Shown: positions 53,474-63,171, counted from the first letter of the stretch. The stretch is 64,000 nt of DNA from JAJFHI01 sp050633705 (GCA_050633705.1 JBOEGZ010000001.1:434001-498000); one strand, 5' to 3'. Numbers and translations are program-made. Notes: generated by a model from the letters alone, not told the origin.

Positions 53474-54358
53474 ATGACAGACGTAACGAACTCAATACGC
53501 GAAATTCACATGCGATCGCGCGATGCCCTGAATTTGTTTGCTCGACATTATCCCGCGCCCCATTCCACCCGTCGGCCATTGTTGTGCCTGCCAGGCCTCA
53601 CACGCAACCACCGAGATTTCCACGACGTCGCCGCAGCCCTTTCTGCACCAGGCCCCCACCAACGCGCTGTTTATTGCCTGGACTACCGGGGTAGAGGTGG
53701 GTCGGACTGGGATAGTGATTGGAAAAACTATGCTGTTCCAATCGAAATGTTAGACGTCATCGATTTTTTGTTTATGCAGGAACTCCACGAGGTCGCCATA
53801 TTGGGTACCTCACGCGGTGGCTTGATAAGTATGCTGCTTGCCGCTGCACAACCCTCACTCGTCGGTCCCGTTATTCTAAACGACATTGGCCCAGTAGTTG
53901 AAACAGATGGCCTGACACGGATTGCAACTTTCGTTGGCCGCATTCCCCTCCCACGCACTTGGGATGAAGCCACACGCTTGGTGGCCGCGGCCAATACCGC
54001 ACAATTTCCCAACATCAGTTATGAAACCTGGGGTGAAGTGGCGCGCCAACTCTTCAACGAAAAAAATGGCCAACCGGACCATGGCTACGATCCAGAATTA
54101 AAAAATGCTATGTCCGTTTTGGATGGTCCGATGCCAGAACTCTGGCCTCAGTTTGGCGCATTGTCACGCGTCCCCGTCATGGTGATACACGGACAAAAAT
54201 CAGATATATTGTCAGCAAAGACGGTTGATGCGATGGCGCGACACCACCCCAACCTTACCACCCTGACGATACCTGACGAAGGTCATGCGCCGCTGTTAAA
54301 AGACGCAGACTCGATCAGCAAAATTTCGCAATTCCTTGCGGCGACAGATCCCCACTAA
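53474..54358 (+). CDS. Alpha/beta hydrolase
   Basis: 294 residues from ATG 53474. Oxyanion region LLCLPGLTRNHRDFHD, DYRGRGGSDWD, nucleophile elbow ILGTSRGGLISM (Ser in GTSRG), acid in VMVIHGQKSDILSA, and final His in DEGHAPLL make a complete catalytic triad. No signal peptide. Substrate cannot be told; similar alphaproteobacterial proteins are listed only as hydrolases. Converges with the HHH-like membrane protein gene. Confidence 0.9.
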   Translation: MTDVTNSIREIHMRSRDALNLFARHYPAPHSTRRPLLCLPGLTRNHRDFHDVAAALSAPGPHQRAVYCLDYRGRGGSDWDSDWKNYAVPIEMLDVIDFLFMQELHEVAILGTSRGGLISMLLAAAQPSLVGPVILNDIGPVVETDGLTRIATFVGRIPLPRTWDEATRLVAAANTAQFPNISYETWGEVARQLFNEKNGQPDHGYDPELKNAMSVLDGPMPELWPQFGALSRVPVMVIHGQKSDILSAKTVDAMARHHPNLTTLTIPDEGHAPLLKDADSISKISQFLAATDPH

Positions 54359-54438
54359 ATCAAACACCAGTCGACGTGCGGGCATCCGTTAGAAACAGCT
54401 TCTACTGACCTATTATCATCGGTGTCAGAGAGACCTTA

Positions 54439-55938
54439 TCAAGACGCCAACAGACGCGCCTGCTCGATCCAATGCTCGCGTTCAATGCGCCCTTGAAAGT
54501 CGAGCAACCCGCTTACTCTCTTGATGTCTTCCTTGTCCCAATTGGCAATCTGCACGAAGCTTTTGACACCGATTGAGTTCAACTTCTTTTCCACCAAAAC
54601 GCCGATTCCACGGATGCGTTTCAGGTCATCTTCGTCGCCTGTATAATCCTCTTTTCCGCGTAAACTTTCAGACTTCACAGACTTAAGTACAGCCATCGAC
54701 GTCGCTGTGTCTGGACGTTCCTCGAACCCAGAAACTTTCCCGGTTTTATCCAAAATTGCATCCGATAACTTTGCCGGTCGCAACTCAGCTGGCGCCGTTG
54801 GGTTTGGTGAGGTCGGCGTTGTGGCGATGTCTTTTTCTTTTGCGCCGTCTTTGGCGTCAGTCGTACGATTTGACCGTTCCAAGACCCCAGACGTTCGGTT
54901 GGCCGCAGCCGTTGCTGCCGCGACGGCAGCGGCAGCAACAACCGCTTGTTGAGCGCCTGTGCGTTTGGGTTGGGGAGCGGTGTCTGCCTCTTCATCCTTT
55001 AACTCTTGAGCCACCGTTAGCAACGACCTGCTATCGATTTTCGTCGCCCACAAATCTTTCCGAGAGCCATGCCCACCTCGCCCACGCGTGTAAGATGTCT
55101 CGTTACCTTTCGAAAGTATCTCTGCCTGCGCCACCCAACTCTCAGCAGCAAAGCGACCTGAAATTTCAAGCTCTTTTTCCAATTGCCCAATGTCATCATT
55201 GTCGAGTTTGGTAAAATGCTCGTAGCGGTAAATCCCTTTATTATTGAGACCGGTTGCGATGCTTTGATCAATCGAGCGGATCCGTCGCAGGTCTTGTGGG
55301 ACGCCAATACGCACAGGTTCAACGGGATTATCATCACCGCTTTCAACTTTGTCTTCTACGACAGGTTCTGTCTGTGAAGCTGTTGATTGAACTGTGTCTG
55401 AGGCTTCAGCGCTAGAAGCTTCGCTGGGATCTGAAGCGGGGGCTTGTTGCGCAGCCTGCGTTGCTGGTGTCGAATTTGTACGGTCAGCAGGTGGAAGAAA
55501 TTCTGGTTCAGCCACTGGCTCTGGCGCCGATGATGCCTGCACGGTGGTGGTTGATGATGCCGACTGTGATGAAGCCTCATCACGATGCATCGGCGTCTCG
55601 ATATCTTGCATCTGATCGGAAATCGATTGCGGCTCATTCTGGGGCGGTGTCATTGACGGTGAGGAATACCCCTGAGGCGCTTCACTTAACGCACGCTCGA
55701 ACCGCTTGGCATCCGTGTTAACGCTCGCTGGCACGGCTTGATCGCCCACCTCAATAACTGGAGCACCAGCTGAAACCGGGGCAGGCTTTAAAGGCGTGAC
55801 TTGCCAATCTGCGTTGGATTCCACAGCTTCACGCGCGGTCGGTTTGAAGAAAATTCGCCGTACAAAGCACGCAGTCATGGCACCAAGAAAGTATGCCGCC
55901 AACATCCATAGCGCTGTTTGAAGTATCAGATATTCCAT
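54439..55938 (-). CDS. Membrane-anchored protein with two HHH-like repeats
   Basis: 499 residues. Residues 1-26 are one membrane segment (MEYLILQTALWMLAAYFLGA). Residues about 40-210 are a Ser/Thr/Ala/Gln/Pro-rich linker. Two ~60-residue repeats follow: DLRRIRSIDQSIATGLNNKG...FAAESWVAQAEIL (about 220-280) and DLKRIRGIGVLVEKKLNSIG...RIEREHWIEQARLL (about 435-498). They match the helix-hairpin-helix-like domain appended to NuoE and some L21 proteins in this class. Such domains bind nucleic acid or proteins; with a membrane anchor the role is unknown. An Ala-rich stretch lies between the repeats. Last gene of the minus-strand envelope cluster. Confidence 0.8.
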   Translation of the reverse strand: MEYLILQTALWMLAAYFLGAMTACFVRRIFFKPTAREAVESNADWQVTPLKPAPVSAGAPVIEVGDQAVPASVNTDAKRFERALSEAPQGYSSPSMTPPQNEPQSISDQMQDIETPMHRDEASSQSASSTTTVQASSAPEPVAEPEFLPPADRTNSTPATQAAQQAPASDPSEASSAEASDTVQSTASQTEPVVEDKVESGDDNPVEPVRIGVPQDLRRIRSIDQSIATGLNNKGIYRYEHFTKLDNDDIGQLEKELEISGRFAAESWVAQAEILSKGNETSYTRGRGGHGSRKDLWATKIDSRSLLTVAQELKDEEADTAPQPKRTGAQQAVVAAAAVAAATAAANRTSGVLERSNRTTDAKDGAKEKDIATTPTSPNPTAPAELRPAKLSDAILDKTGKVSGFEERPDTATSMAVLKSVKSESLRGKEDYTGDEDDLKRIRGIGVLVEKKLNSIGVKSFVQIANWDKEDIKRVSGLLDFQGRIEREHWIEQARLLAS

Positions 55939-56087
55939 AGGTCCGTCCCAATCGCCCCGACATTCAGGCTAAACATCAATCGTAATGGTTTGGTGTTGAA
56001 ACAAACCCGATTTTGCCCAGCTCGCTATCTCAAATACTCAAATGACTTTTTGAAGTTCCAAACTCAGTTGATCCCTCAAAACTATTT

Positions 56088-56192
56088 TTACTGCTTTTTC
56101 TTTTTCTCACCGCAAGAGTACCAGCCGACAAAAAAGCCAACTGCATAAGCGGTGATCAAGTACCAAAACAGCTTCACAAACAGATAATCCAT
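56088..56192 (-). CDS. 34-residue membrane protein
   Basis: A short frame, ATG 56192 to TAA 56088: MDYLFVKLFWYLITAYAVGF, then FVGWYSCGEKKKKQ. One hydrophobic helix is followed by Cys and a Lys-rich tail, a plausible single-pass inner-membrane protein. Its first 20 residues align with the anchor of the next gene (MEYLILQTALWMLAAYFLGA): M-[DE]-Y-L, W-x-L-x-x-A-Y-x-x-G. It lies between the OmpA-like gene (105 bp) and the HHH-like gene (149 bp), all on one strand. Support: codon-perfect short frame, hydrophobic composition and resemblance to the neighbour. Confidence 0.6.
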   Translation of the reverse strand: MDYLFVKLFWYLITAYAVGFFVGWYSCGEKKKKQ

Positions 56193-56297
56193 GTCGCCTA
56201 CTTTCACGTCGCCTTAATTCAAATTTGAGTTTCAAGTCCCCAATCCACCGTTGTGATAGAATAGATCTCGCCGAAGAATTGGACTTGATGCTCTCTC

Positions 56298-58673
56298 CTA
56301 ATCCACTTTTACACCGAAATCGATGCGACGGTTCTTGGCCCGACTTGCCGCAGTGTCATTGGGTGCAATGGGGCGCTTCTCACCATAACCGACCGCTGAC
56401 AAACGATTTCCATCCACGCCAGAGTTCTTAAGGAAGTCGACCACCGATTGGGCGCGACGTTCCGATAGCAACTGATTGCGTTCCGGTGTGCCTTCGGCAT
56501 CCGTGTGCCCCTCAATTTCGATTTGAAACTCTGGACACTGGTTGGCAATCTTTGCCAAGCGGCGCAACGTCGGCCTACTTTTTGCAGTCAAATCCGCACT
56601 CGCCCAGCCAAATCGAATGCTTCCTTCGCTGGCAGCAGATTTGAGAAGTTTTTCACAACGATTGGCCGCTTTGCGGCGGGCTTGCAGCTCTTCGTTTCTT
56701 TTGCTTTCTGCCTCATTGGCGCGTTGTCGCGATAGGGCTGCTTCCTCTTCAGCTTTCTTGCGTTGCTGTTCGAGCTGGCGCGCTTCTTCCTCGGCTTCAG
56801 CCTGGCGTTTGCGGGCTTCAGCTTCTGCCGCTTCCCGTGCTTTGGCTTCTTCTTCCAGCTTTGCCGCCTCAGCCTTTTTCCGTGCCTCTTCTTCTGCCCA
56901 AATTTGAGAATCTGAACGAACCGAAATTTCGTGCCGGCCGCCATATTCTTTTGGCAGGCCTGTCGTTATCTTGTCTTTAACTGCAGTAGAAATCGCGGTG
57001 TCCTTTGCCTCCCCACGCAACAAAACATCTTGCCGAGAAATAACGACAGAACCCGTACGCAATCGTGCGAGCTGTTCCAATGCTGCAATCGCAGCAAGTT
57101 GCCAATTGCGAGGATCAACATAAGCAATATCTGTCTGGTCGATTATTTCCGCGCCGATAAACAACTCACCCGACCGCTTTATCAGCGCAGCTTTCGTTGC
57201 GGCATCAGGAACACGACCTGTGATAACGAGACGGCCTTCGCCTGCATGTTCTGCCTTCCACTCAAGGCTTGGCTCTGGCGGCACATCTGCTGCAACTCTT
57301 ACTTCAGTGTCACAGGACCTATTTGCCGCCACCCGCACTTCGTTGGGCAACTGACTTGCAAGATTTTCGTCCTTTGTCTTTCCCGTCACCAACAAATTAC
57401 GGTCGCGCAGCGTCAACTGACCTTCTTCAATTTTCGCCAAACCATCGATGCCGGCTGTTAAACAACCACGCCAACCATCAAGCATACCTGAACCAAGCTG
57501 CAAACGATCTATCGTCGTGCGGGCCGGAAAAGCCGTTCGAATTTGTTGCAACAAGGATGTGCGGACGTCCTCGCTCGGAACATAACCTTTGACTTCAACG
57601 CTATCGTTGCGAGATAGAATTTCGGTGACGTATGGTGTGATCACCGGTGGCTTGGGTTTTGGAAACGTAATGTTGTCTGTCAATTCAAACGTTGCAGGAA
57701 TGCCGTTATTCCAAGATTGGCGCACACGATCTGCAACATCCTGATTTGCGGCACGCCCTTTGAGCATGAGATTTTGGTCTGACATCTCCGCTGAACCGGT
57801 TTCCAGTTGCCCCAGCTGTTCAAGACTGGTCTCGGCAGCTCGCGACCAATTTTCTGGTTCACCCGCCGCCGTCTGCATTCGATCTATGATGGCGGTATCG
57901 GAATAAAGTTCTTTGGCGCGAGAAAAGAGCTGGCGTCTTAACTCTTCGCTGGGAACATGGCCGGCAAGTAACAACTCAGTCCGTGAACGCTTTAGTGTCC
58001 ATGTATAGGGTGAAATCACCGGTGGCGTAATATTATCGGCGGCAAGTGTAATTCCATCTGGGCGGCCTCTGGCAAGAGCTGCCTTAACACCTTTGAAGGC
58101 CACAAAATCAACAGCGTCACCACTTAGAGAAAGCGCTGTGTTATCCAACCTGGCCGAACCCGAATTTAATGAAACCAATTGCTTGCCAGCAAACTTCACA
58201 CCTTGCATCCATACTGTATGTTTGGGAGCACCTGGTGTTAACGTCATCTGATCAATGACTTCTAGCTTTGCAAAGCGCCGCTTAAAATAGGCGACAATGT
58301 CGGCGCGGTCTTTTTCGGAAGGAACAAAACCACCAAGCGTCACCGCACCGGCTTCACGAACGGCCGACCATTTATAATCAGAAACAACTTCGACAACTTT
58401 GATGTTTTGATTCGCCAGACGAACACCCCAAACATCGCGAATGGTTTGCACAGCTTTGTCTGGATAGTCGATGCGCGAGGTCCGGCCCGTAACAAAGCCG
58501 TCGCGGCCAGCAAATGACGGAGTAGCAAATGAATAGCCAGCCTGATGCAAAGCAAGGCTCGATCTTTCACGCAAATCATTTTGAATGTTGTCACGTTCCG
58601 CTAGGATCGCAATCCACAACCACATCCCAATCAAGGGTATGCCCCATAGCCAACGCCACGGATTACATTTCAT
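56298..58673 (-). CDS. OmpA-family protein with four BON-like repeats
   Basis: 791 residues from ATG 58673. An N-terminal membrane segment (WRWLWGIPLIGMWLWIAILA) is followed by four related units, each with a G-[FHYR]-VP-[SD] turn and an ID-[QR] end (GFVPSEKDRADIVAYFKRRF, GHVPSEELRRQLFSRAKELY, GYVPSEDVRTSLLQQIRTAF, GRVPDAATKAALIKRSGELF), like tandem BON domains. An Ala/Glu/Lys coiled coil (about 600-670) leads to the OmpA C-terminal peptidoglycan-binding domain (IEGHTDAEGTPERNQLLSERRAQSV, GYGEKRPIAPN). Likely spans from inner membrane to cell wall. It leads a cluster with the 34-residue and HHH-like proteins. Confidence 0.87.
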   Translation of the reverse strand: MKCNPWRWLWGIPLIGMWLWIAILAERDNIQNDLRERSSLALHQAGYSFATPSFAGRDGFVTGRTSRIDYPDKAVQTIRDVWGVRLANQNIKVVEVVSDYKWSAVREAGAVTLGGFVPSEKDRADIVAYFKRRFAKLEVIDQMTLTPGAPKHTVWMQGVKFAGKQLVSLNSGSARLDNTALSLSGDAVDFVAFKGVKAALARGRPDGITLAADNITPPVISPYTWTLKRSRTELLLAGHVPSEELRRQLFSRAKELYSDTAIIDRMQTAAGEPENWSRAAETSLEQLGQLETGSAEMSDQNLMLKGRAANQDVADRVRQSWNNGIPATFELTDNITFPKPKPPVITPYVTEILSRNDSVEVKGYVPSEDVRTSLLQQIRTAFPARTTIDRLQLGSGMLDGWRGCLTAGIDGLAKIEEGQLTLRDRNLLVTGKTKDENLASQLPNEVRVAANRSCDTEVRVAADVPPEPSLEWKAEHAGEGRLVITGRVPDAATKAALIKRSGELFIGAEIIDQTDIAYVDPRNWQLAAIAALEQLARLRTGSVVISRQDVLLRGEAKDTAISTAVKDKITTGLPKEYGGRHEISVRSDSQIWAEEEARKKAEAAKLEEEAKAREAAEAEARKRQAEAEEEARQLEQQRKKAEEEAALSRQRANEAESKRNEELQARRKAANRCEKLLKSAASEGSIRFGWASADLTAKSRPTLRRLAKIANQCPEFQIEIEGHTDAEGTPERNQLLSERRAQSVVDFLKNSGVDGNRLSAVGYGEKRPIAPNDTAASRAKNRRIDFGVKVD

Positions 58674-59256
58674 TCGTATGTTGCTCCTACTCGCCTGAGA
58701 GGTAAATCTGAAGTCTGATCGGTCCGGCAATCCTGTCCGTTCACCCAGTCCCATGTCCTATTGGGCACGCGATATGGTGGACACACAAAAGGACGTCGCG
58801 AAGTATAGCTCTCCGACGTCCTTTAAGAATATCCATCATTCATGACGCACCAAACCTACACAGTACTTTGATGCAAATTATAGGAGATGGTTTAAGGCTT
58901 TCCAAGGGATAGGCTTTGCTATCGCCATCTTGATGTCACAGGTGTTGCCAGTCATTTTCGCCTTATTGCAATTGCCTCAAACCACAACGGGACTGTCGCC
59001 CAGCAAGATTACGACGCGGTTCGGCATTTTTCTGCTCATTGGGTTTACGCGCCGAACACCCTCATTATCGCCCAACTAGCCCTGTCTCAGCGCAAAATGG
59101 AGCAATTGTTACGCCAATCCGGATCTGATCCGATCTCTTAAAGGTGGGCTCTAGCGCCGAGCGCCCTAGCCAGAATTGCCCGCAAGGCATATCGTTAAAT
59201 TGTTGCGAAACTGCCTCATAGCGTTGGAAAAATCTCCGCAGAGGCCTGCTGTTCAC
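58674..59256. other. Spacer between GGDEF-EAL gene and OmpA-like gene
   Basis: 583 bp. It contains a good hairpin terminator at 58788-58824. The remainder shows no family-like frame and no recognised RNA. The OmpA-like promoter is expected between 58674 and the terminator. Confidence 0.45.
58788..58824 (-). terminator. Hairpin terminator upstream of the OmpA-like gene
   Basis: An 11-bp perfect stem (AAAGGACGTCG / CGACGTCCTTT) with a 15-nt loop. Read on the minus strand it ends in CCTTTTGTG, giving a short U-run. It would end transcripts from the GGDEF-EAL side before the OmpA-like gene, though it is 433 bp after that stop. Confidence 0.65.
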
Positions 59257-61761
59257 TTAAGCTGGAACTTTAAGACGTCGACTACAGGTCGCAACCGTCT
59301 TCTGAATTTCGCGCTCAGACACGGGCTTGGAAAACATATAGCCTTGGACTTCATTGCATCCAGCTTCGATCACATTGGCCAAATGACTGTCGGTTTCGAC
59401 ACCTTCTGCCACAGTTTTCATACCAAGTGTTTCAGCAAGATCTGCGACGGCGCGAACAATTGCGACGTTCTGGCGGCTGTCACCTGATCCGCGAATAAAG
59501 GACTGGTCAATCTTGATCTTATCGAACGGGAATGAGCGTAAATAACTCAAAGACGCAAAGCCTGTTCCAAAGTCATCGAGTGAAATTTGCACACCATCCG
59601 AGCGGAGCATGTGCAAGGTGTCACGCGTGTTGGTGTTGTTGTCCAACAACAGCGACTCTGTGACTTCCAAATGAAGCCGGCTCGGCGGTAGCCCCGAATC
59701 CTTCAAAGCCTGTTGTACTGTTTCGTAGAGATTTCCATCGCCAAATTGCATGGCTGAAAGGTTTACGGAAACGGCGATCCATTCTGGCCATTCTTTGGCC
59801 GCAACGCATGCCGTGTTCAAAGCCCAGGCGCCAAACTTTGATATCAACCCAATGTCTTCAGCCAATGGAATAAACAGCCCTGGCGAAACCATCCCTCGGT
59901 TTGGATGATACCACCGCATCAATGCTTCACAGCTCGTAACACGTTTGCTTTTAAGGTCTAAAATGGGTTGGTAGTGCAGCTCAAGTTCATTACCTTCGAA
60001 GGCCTGCTGCAGCTCCTGTTCGATTTCACGCTTTTCTAAGAGACGAACTTCAAACTCTCTTTCGAAGAGTTGCACCTGCCCGCGTCCTTCGTCTTTTGCA
60101 CGGTACAAAGCGATGTCGGCTTTCTTTAAAATTTCGTCATGGCCTTTTCCATGTTCCGGAGCAAGTGCAATTCCAATGCTGCCACCAATGTTAACTTGCG
60201 TTCCATGTATGAAGAACGGGGATGTTAAGGCACCTAGAACTCGTTCTGCTGCGTCCAATGCCGCAGTTTCATCGCGCACACCTAGTTGAATGATGGCAAA
60301 CTCGTCACCGCCCAACCGAGACACAAAGTCTGTACCTCGCACAGAAACTTTCAGTCTTTGTGCGACTGACTTCAACAATGCATCCCCTGCTGGATGCCCG
60401 AGTGTGTCGTTGACCTCTTTGAACCGATCGAGATCAATAAGGAACAGCGCCATTGCCCCATCGGCGGTCGAACGGCTGACGTTTTCGAGAGACTGGCGCA
60501 AGGTTTGGCGGAAATAGTGCCGGTTTGCCAATCCCGTTAGCGTATCGATTTGCGCCAACTGCCGGATTTTTTCTTCTGCTTGGCGTTTTTCGGTAATGTC
60601 TTCATGAATAGCTACACAACCCCCATCGCCATTAGGCTGATACGTAATCAAGATGATCCGACCGTTGTTCAAGACATAGGTAACATCGAACGGCGTGCCG
60701 CTGGCAACCTTTGTTGAGTAGGTATGATGCCATTGCTCGAAGTCACCCTGATCCACTCCATCGTCAATACTGCCAACCTCACGGCGATGACGAAGTATTT
60801 CGCAAAATGGCGTGCCGGGTTCACAAAGGTTTTCCGGCATATCGTATAGATTTTGAAATGTCTTATTCGAGATTACGAGATTTTCGTCTGAGTCAAACAT
60901 CGTTAGCCCGCGCCCCATGTTGTTTAGGGCAATATCAAGACGAAAATTTAATTGTTTCAACTCTTTGCGCTGCGTCAAAACAGCAATCGTATGAGCCTTA
61001 AAAACATCCAAGGCACGTGCCATGTCACCGATTTCATCAGGATCTTCCCGACTGGTAATTTCGACATCGGTTTCGTTTTTCGCGAGCCGACGCATTGAAG
61101 CCGTAATGGCATTGAGACGAAAGGCAATATTGCGAACATTGATAAACGTTATGGGGCCAATCAATACGATAGCTATGGCCACCCAAACTCCGACCCAACT
61201 CAACAGTTGCCTTGCTGAGGTCGACAGAGTGTTCAAATCTCGACCAGCACCGGTGATCCTATCGCTGCGAAATTCTTCAATAGATTTTGCAACCTGATGG
61301 GCGACTTTTGTGTATTTCGACAACTCTTCTAAAGCACCGTCCTGGGCAAAATTAGCAACCAGAAACAACACCCTTCGACCGTGATTGGTCAATTGAGGAA
61401 GCAAACTAGAAATGGCATCAAGAGATTTTTCCTCTCGATTTAGGGCCATTTCCGACAAGCGGTCGAGGATTTTTTCCGTCTCTTGACGGTCTTGATCAAT
61501 GCGAACTCTGTCAAAATGTGTTGGTGCCGCTTCCACGATCCGCCGATGGCGTTCCAACAAGTGTTCAAGTTCGCAAGCTTCAACAACACCGATCAGACCA
61601 TCTTCATACAAATGGCGCGCTGCGATCCGCGTGTTTGAAGCAAAATAAATGGATGCGACTGCCAATACACCGACTGCTGCTACTCCTAAAATGCCAATGA
61701 CATATAGTTTTGCCGCAACACGAGATCGACCAACAATTGTTTCGATGTTTGGCAGACGCAT
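59257..61761 (-). CDS. Membrane GGDEF-EAL c-di-GMP enzyme with HAMP and PAS
   Basis: 834 residues. Two membrane segments (LYVIGILGVAAVGVLAVASIYF and VGVWVAIAIVLIGPITFI) flank a ~150-residue periplasmic sensor region. HAMP (about 215-265), PAS (ALNNMGRGLTMFDSDENLVIS), GGDEF (SRLGGDEFAI, with intact inhibitory site RGTD five residues before) and EAL (SCEALMRWYHP, LEVTES, DDFGTGFASLSYL, AEGVET) follow. All signature residues for cyclase and phosphodiesterase are kept, so it may do both. It starts 11 bp after the stop of the PstS-like gene; the binding protein probably feeds its sensor. Confidence 0.95.
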   Translation of the reverse strand: MRLPNIETIVGRSRVAAKLYVIGILGVAAVGVLAVASIYFASNTRIAARHLYEDGLIGVVEACELEHLLERHRRIVEAAPTHFDRVRIDQDRQETEKILDRLSEMALNREEKSLDAISSLLPQLTNHGRRVLFLVANFAQDGALEELSKYTKVAHQVAKSIEEFRSDRITGAGRDLNTLSTSARQLLSWVGVWVAIAIVLIGPITFINVRNIAFRLNAITASMRRLAKNETDVEITSREDPDEIGDMARALDVFKAHTIAVLTQRKELKQLNFRLDIALNNMGRGLTMFDSDENLVISNKTFQNLYDMPENLCEPGTPFCEILRHRREVGSIDDGVDQGDFEQWHHTYSTKVASGTPFDVTYVLNNGRIILITYQPNGDGGCVAIHEDITEKRQAEEKIRQLAQIDTLTGLANRHYFRQTLRQSLENVSRSTADGAMALFLIDLDRFKEVNDTLGHPAGDALLKSVAQRLKVSVRGTDFVSRLGGDEFAIIQLGVRDETAALDAAERVLGALTSPFFIHGTQVNIGGSIGIALAPEHGKGHDEILKKADIALYRAKDEGRGQVQLFEREFEVRLLEKREIEQELQQAFEGNELELHYQPILDLKSKRVTSCEALMRWYHPNRGMVSPGLFIPLAEDIGLISKFGAWALNTACVAAKEWPEWIAVSVNLSAMQFGDGNLYETVQQALKDSGLPPSRLHLEVTESLLLDNNTNTRDTLHMLRSDGVQISLDDFGTGFASLSYLRSFPFDKIKIDQSFIRGSGDSRQNVAIVRAVADLAETLGMKTVAEGVETDSHLANVIEAGCNEVQGYMFSKPVSEREIQKTVATCSRRLKVPA

Positions 61762-61772
61762 ACTATTTTCCG

Positions 61773-62621
61773 TTACTCTGCCGCAACTTTGCGGGCAGCT
61801 TCAATAAAAGCGAGGATGGAAGTTGATGGCTCCCCTAAAGTCACAAGATTGAGACTTTGTTCGACCGATTTTTCGGTTTTGATTTCTGGCAAACCGGCTT
61901 GTTTAACCAAACCCAACTGGGCAATACCAATTGCACCAGGCGTCTGCTCAACGACTTTGATGAGGTGCTTTGCACTTTCAATGCGGATTGCACCGTGAGA
62001 TGTTAGTGGCTTTTTATTGAGCATCTGCTTGCGAACGGCGACAACGGTTCCGCCGCCATCTTGAACAGCCACGATACGAATATCGCGATCTTCACCACCA
62101 ACTTCAGACCAGTTTTTGATTTGCCCCAGGAAAATTTTTCGCACCTGATCGAATGTCAACCGACGCACCGGATTGCTCGGGTGCACGGCAAACGAAATTC
62201 GAGTGCTAGAGATATTGAACTCTCTAAGTTTATCGTATGGCAGGCCTTTTGCCGTACGTTTGGCGATCATAATTTCACCATCCATGCGGGCTGAAATCAT
62301 GGCCACGTCGGCGCGCTTTTCCAACAGCGCAATGACGCCCCAAATGGACTTGTTTGGAATACAGCTAACTCTAACGCCGGCGAGCTTTTCAATCCGTTTG
62401 AGATTCGGACCGAGCAACTTGGAATAAAACGTGGTCGACCCTTGCACCTTGACAACGTCTGGTGCTGTCAATGCTGGCGAACTTGGCCCAGTTTCGGCAC
62501 GGCTCGTACCACTGCCAGCGACCCCAACTAAAGAGGTCGAGACAATCGCGATACCGTAACCAATGGTGCGGTAGCCAAATTTCGGTCTCCTAACCGCGTC
62601 ACGTGCAAATTTTTCAAACAT
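61773..62621 (-). CDS. PstS-like periplasmic substrate-binding protein
   Basis: 282 residues from ATG 62621. A signal peptide (YGIAIVSTSLVGVAGSGTSRAE) precedes the PBP-like fold: VKVQGSTTFYSKLLGPNL, KRADVAMISARM, FAVHPSNPVRRLTFDQVRKIFLGQIKNWSEVGG, VAVQDGGGTVVAVRKQML. These match the phosphate-binding PstS-like group. No ABC permease or ATPase genes are adjacent. It is co-transcribed with the GGDEF-EAL gene, so a sensory role (phosphate or another oxyanion) is more likely than transport. Confidence 0.87.
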   Translation of the reverse strand: MFEKFARDAVRRPKFGYRTIGYGIAIVSTSLVGVAGSGTSRAETGPSSPALTAPDVVKVQGSTTFYSKLLGPNLKRIEKLAGVRVSCIPNKSIWGVIALLEKRADVAMISARMDGEIMIAKRTAKGLPYDKLREFNISSTRISFAVHPSNPVRRLTFDQVRKIFLGQIKNWSEVGGEDRDIRIVAVQDGGGTVVAVRKQMLNKKPLTSHGAIRIESAKHLIKVVEQTPGAIGIAQLGLVKQAGLPEIKTEKSVEQSLNLVTLGEPSTSILAFIEAARKVAAE

Positions 62622-62809
62622 CAATTTAACCCTTTGATCCAAGACGCAACCCCACAAGGTTGCAGATCAAATGCTGCTATCCTTGATGGCAATTGCCCAA
62701 TGAATGCAATTTAAGCGTGTATTTGTAAGTAATTCGTTTACTGCGAGAAACTTATTTTTGCCAATGCCCAAAAAACCTCGGTGTAAAGGCCATGAAATTG
62801 CATGGCGCC

Positions 62810-62849
62810 GGAGGTCTGACTGGGACAGTAGGAGGTCCGACCGAGACAA
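62810..62849. repeat. Two imperfect direct repeats, 19 bp with 21-bp period
   Basis: GGAGGTCTGACTGGGACAG and GGAGGTCCGACCGAGACAA differ at 4 of 19 positions. The 21-bp period equals two helical turns, as seen in tandem activator sites. It is about 190 bp upstream of the PstS-like gene. No known box (such as a Pho box) is recognised. Confidence 0.4.
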
Positions 62850-63072
62850 TTGTTCCGTTTACGCCGACGCCCAAACAAGCTCCACGCCCTTTGCCCTCAC
62901 TCTTGGGCACGATTTCGGTCAGCTACAGAGCCGGGGTTTTCGCCACCAAGAAACGCTAAGAATTCATTTCAAATTTTCGCATCAATCGTCGTCAGACCTT
63001 CATGAAACTGCGTTAGCTTCCCTGGCAAACGAAATAAATTCTCGTTTGAGACAAACCAGAGTGTGGGTTGAA

Positions 63073-63171
63073 ATGACACATTTAATGCTTGAATATAATT
63101 GGGCCAACATAGCCGTAATTGTCCTACTCACAATCGCCCCAATATGGGCGCTGGCTCAACTGTTCCTGTAA
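63073..63171 (+). CDS. Possible 32-residue membrane peptide
   Basis: ATG 63073 to TAA 63171 encodes MTHLMLEYNWANIAVIVLLT then IAPIWALAQLFL, a single hydrophobic helix. There is no clear Shine-Dalgarno sequence and it converges with the PEP gene 17 bp away. It may equally be chance. Confidence 0.25.
   Translation: MTHLMLEYNWANIAVIVLLTIAPIWALAQLFL

Noticed and set aside
62704..63171. 155-codon plus-strand frame upstream of the PstS-like gene
   Set aside because: Composition and lack of any family pattern suggest chance; only its last 32 codons look membrane-like and are listed with low confidence.
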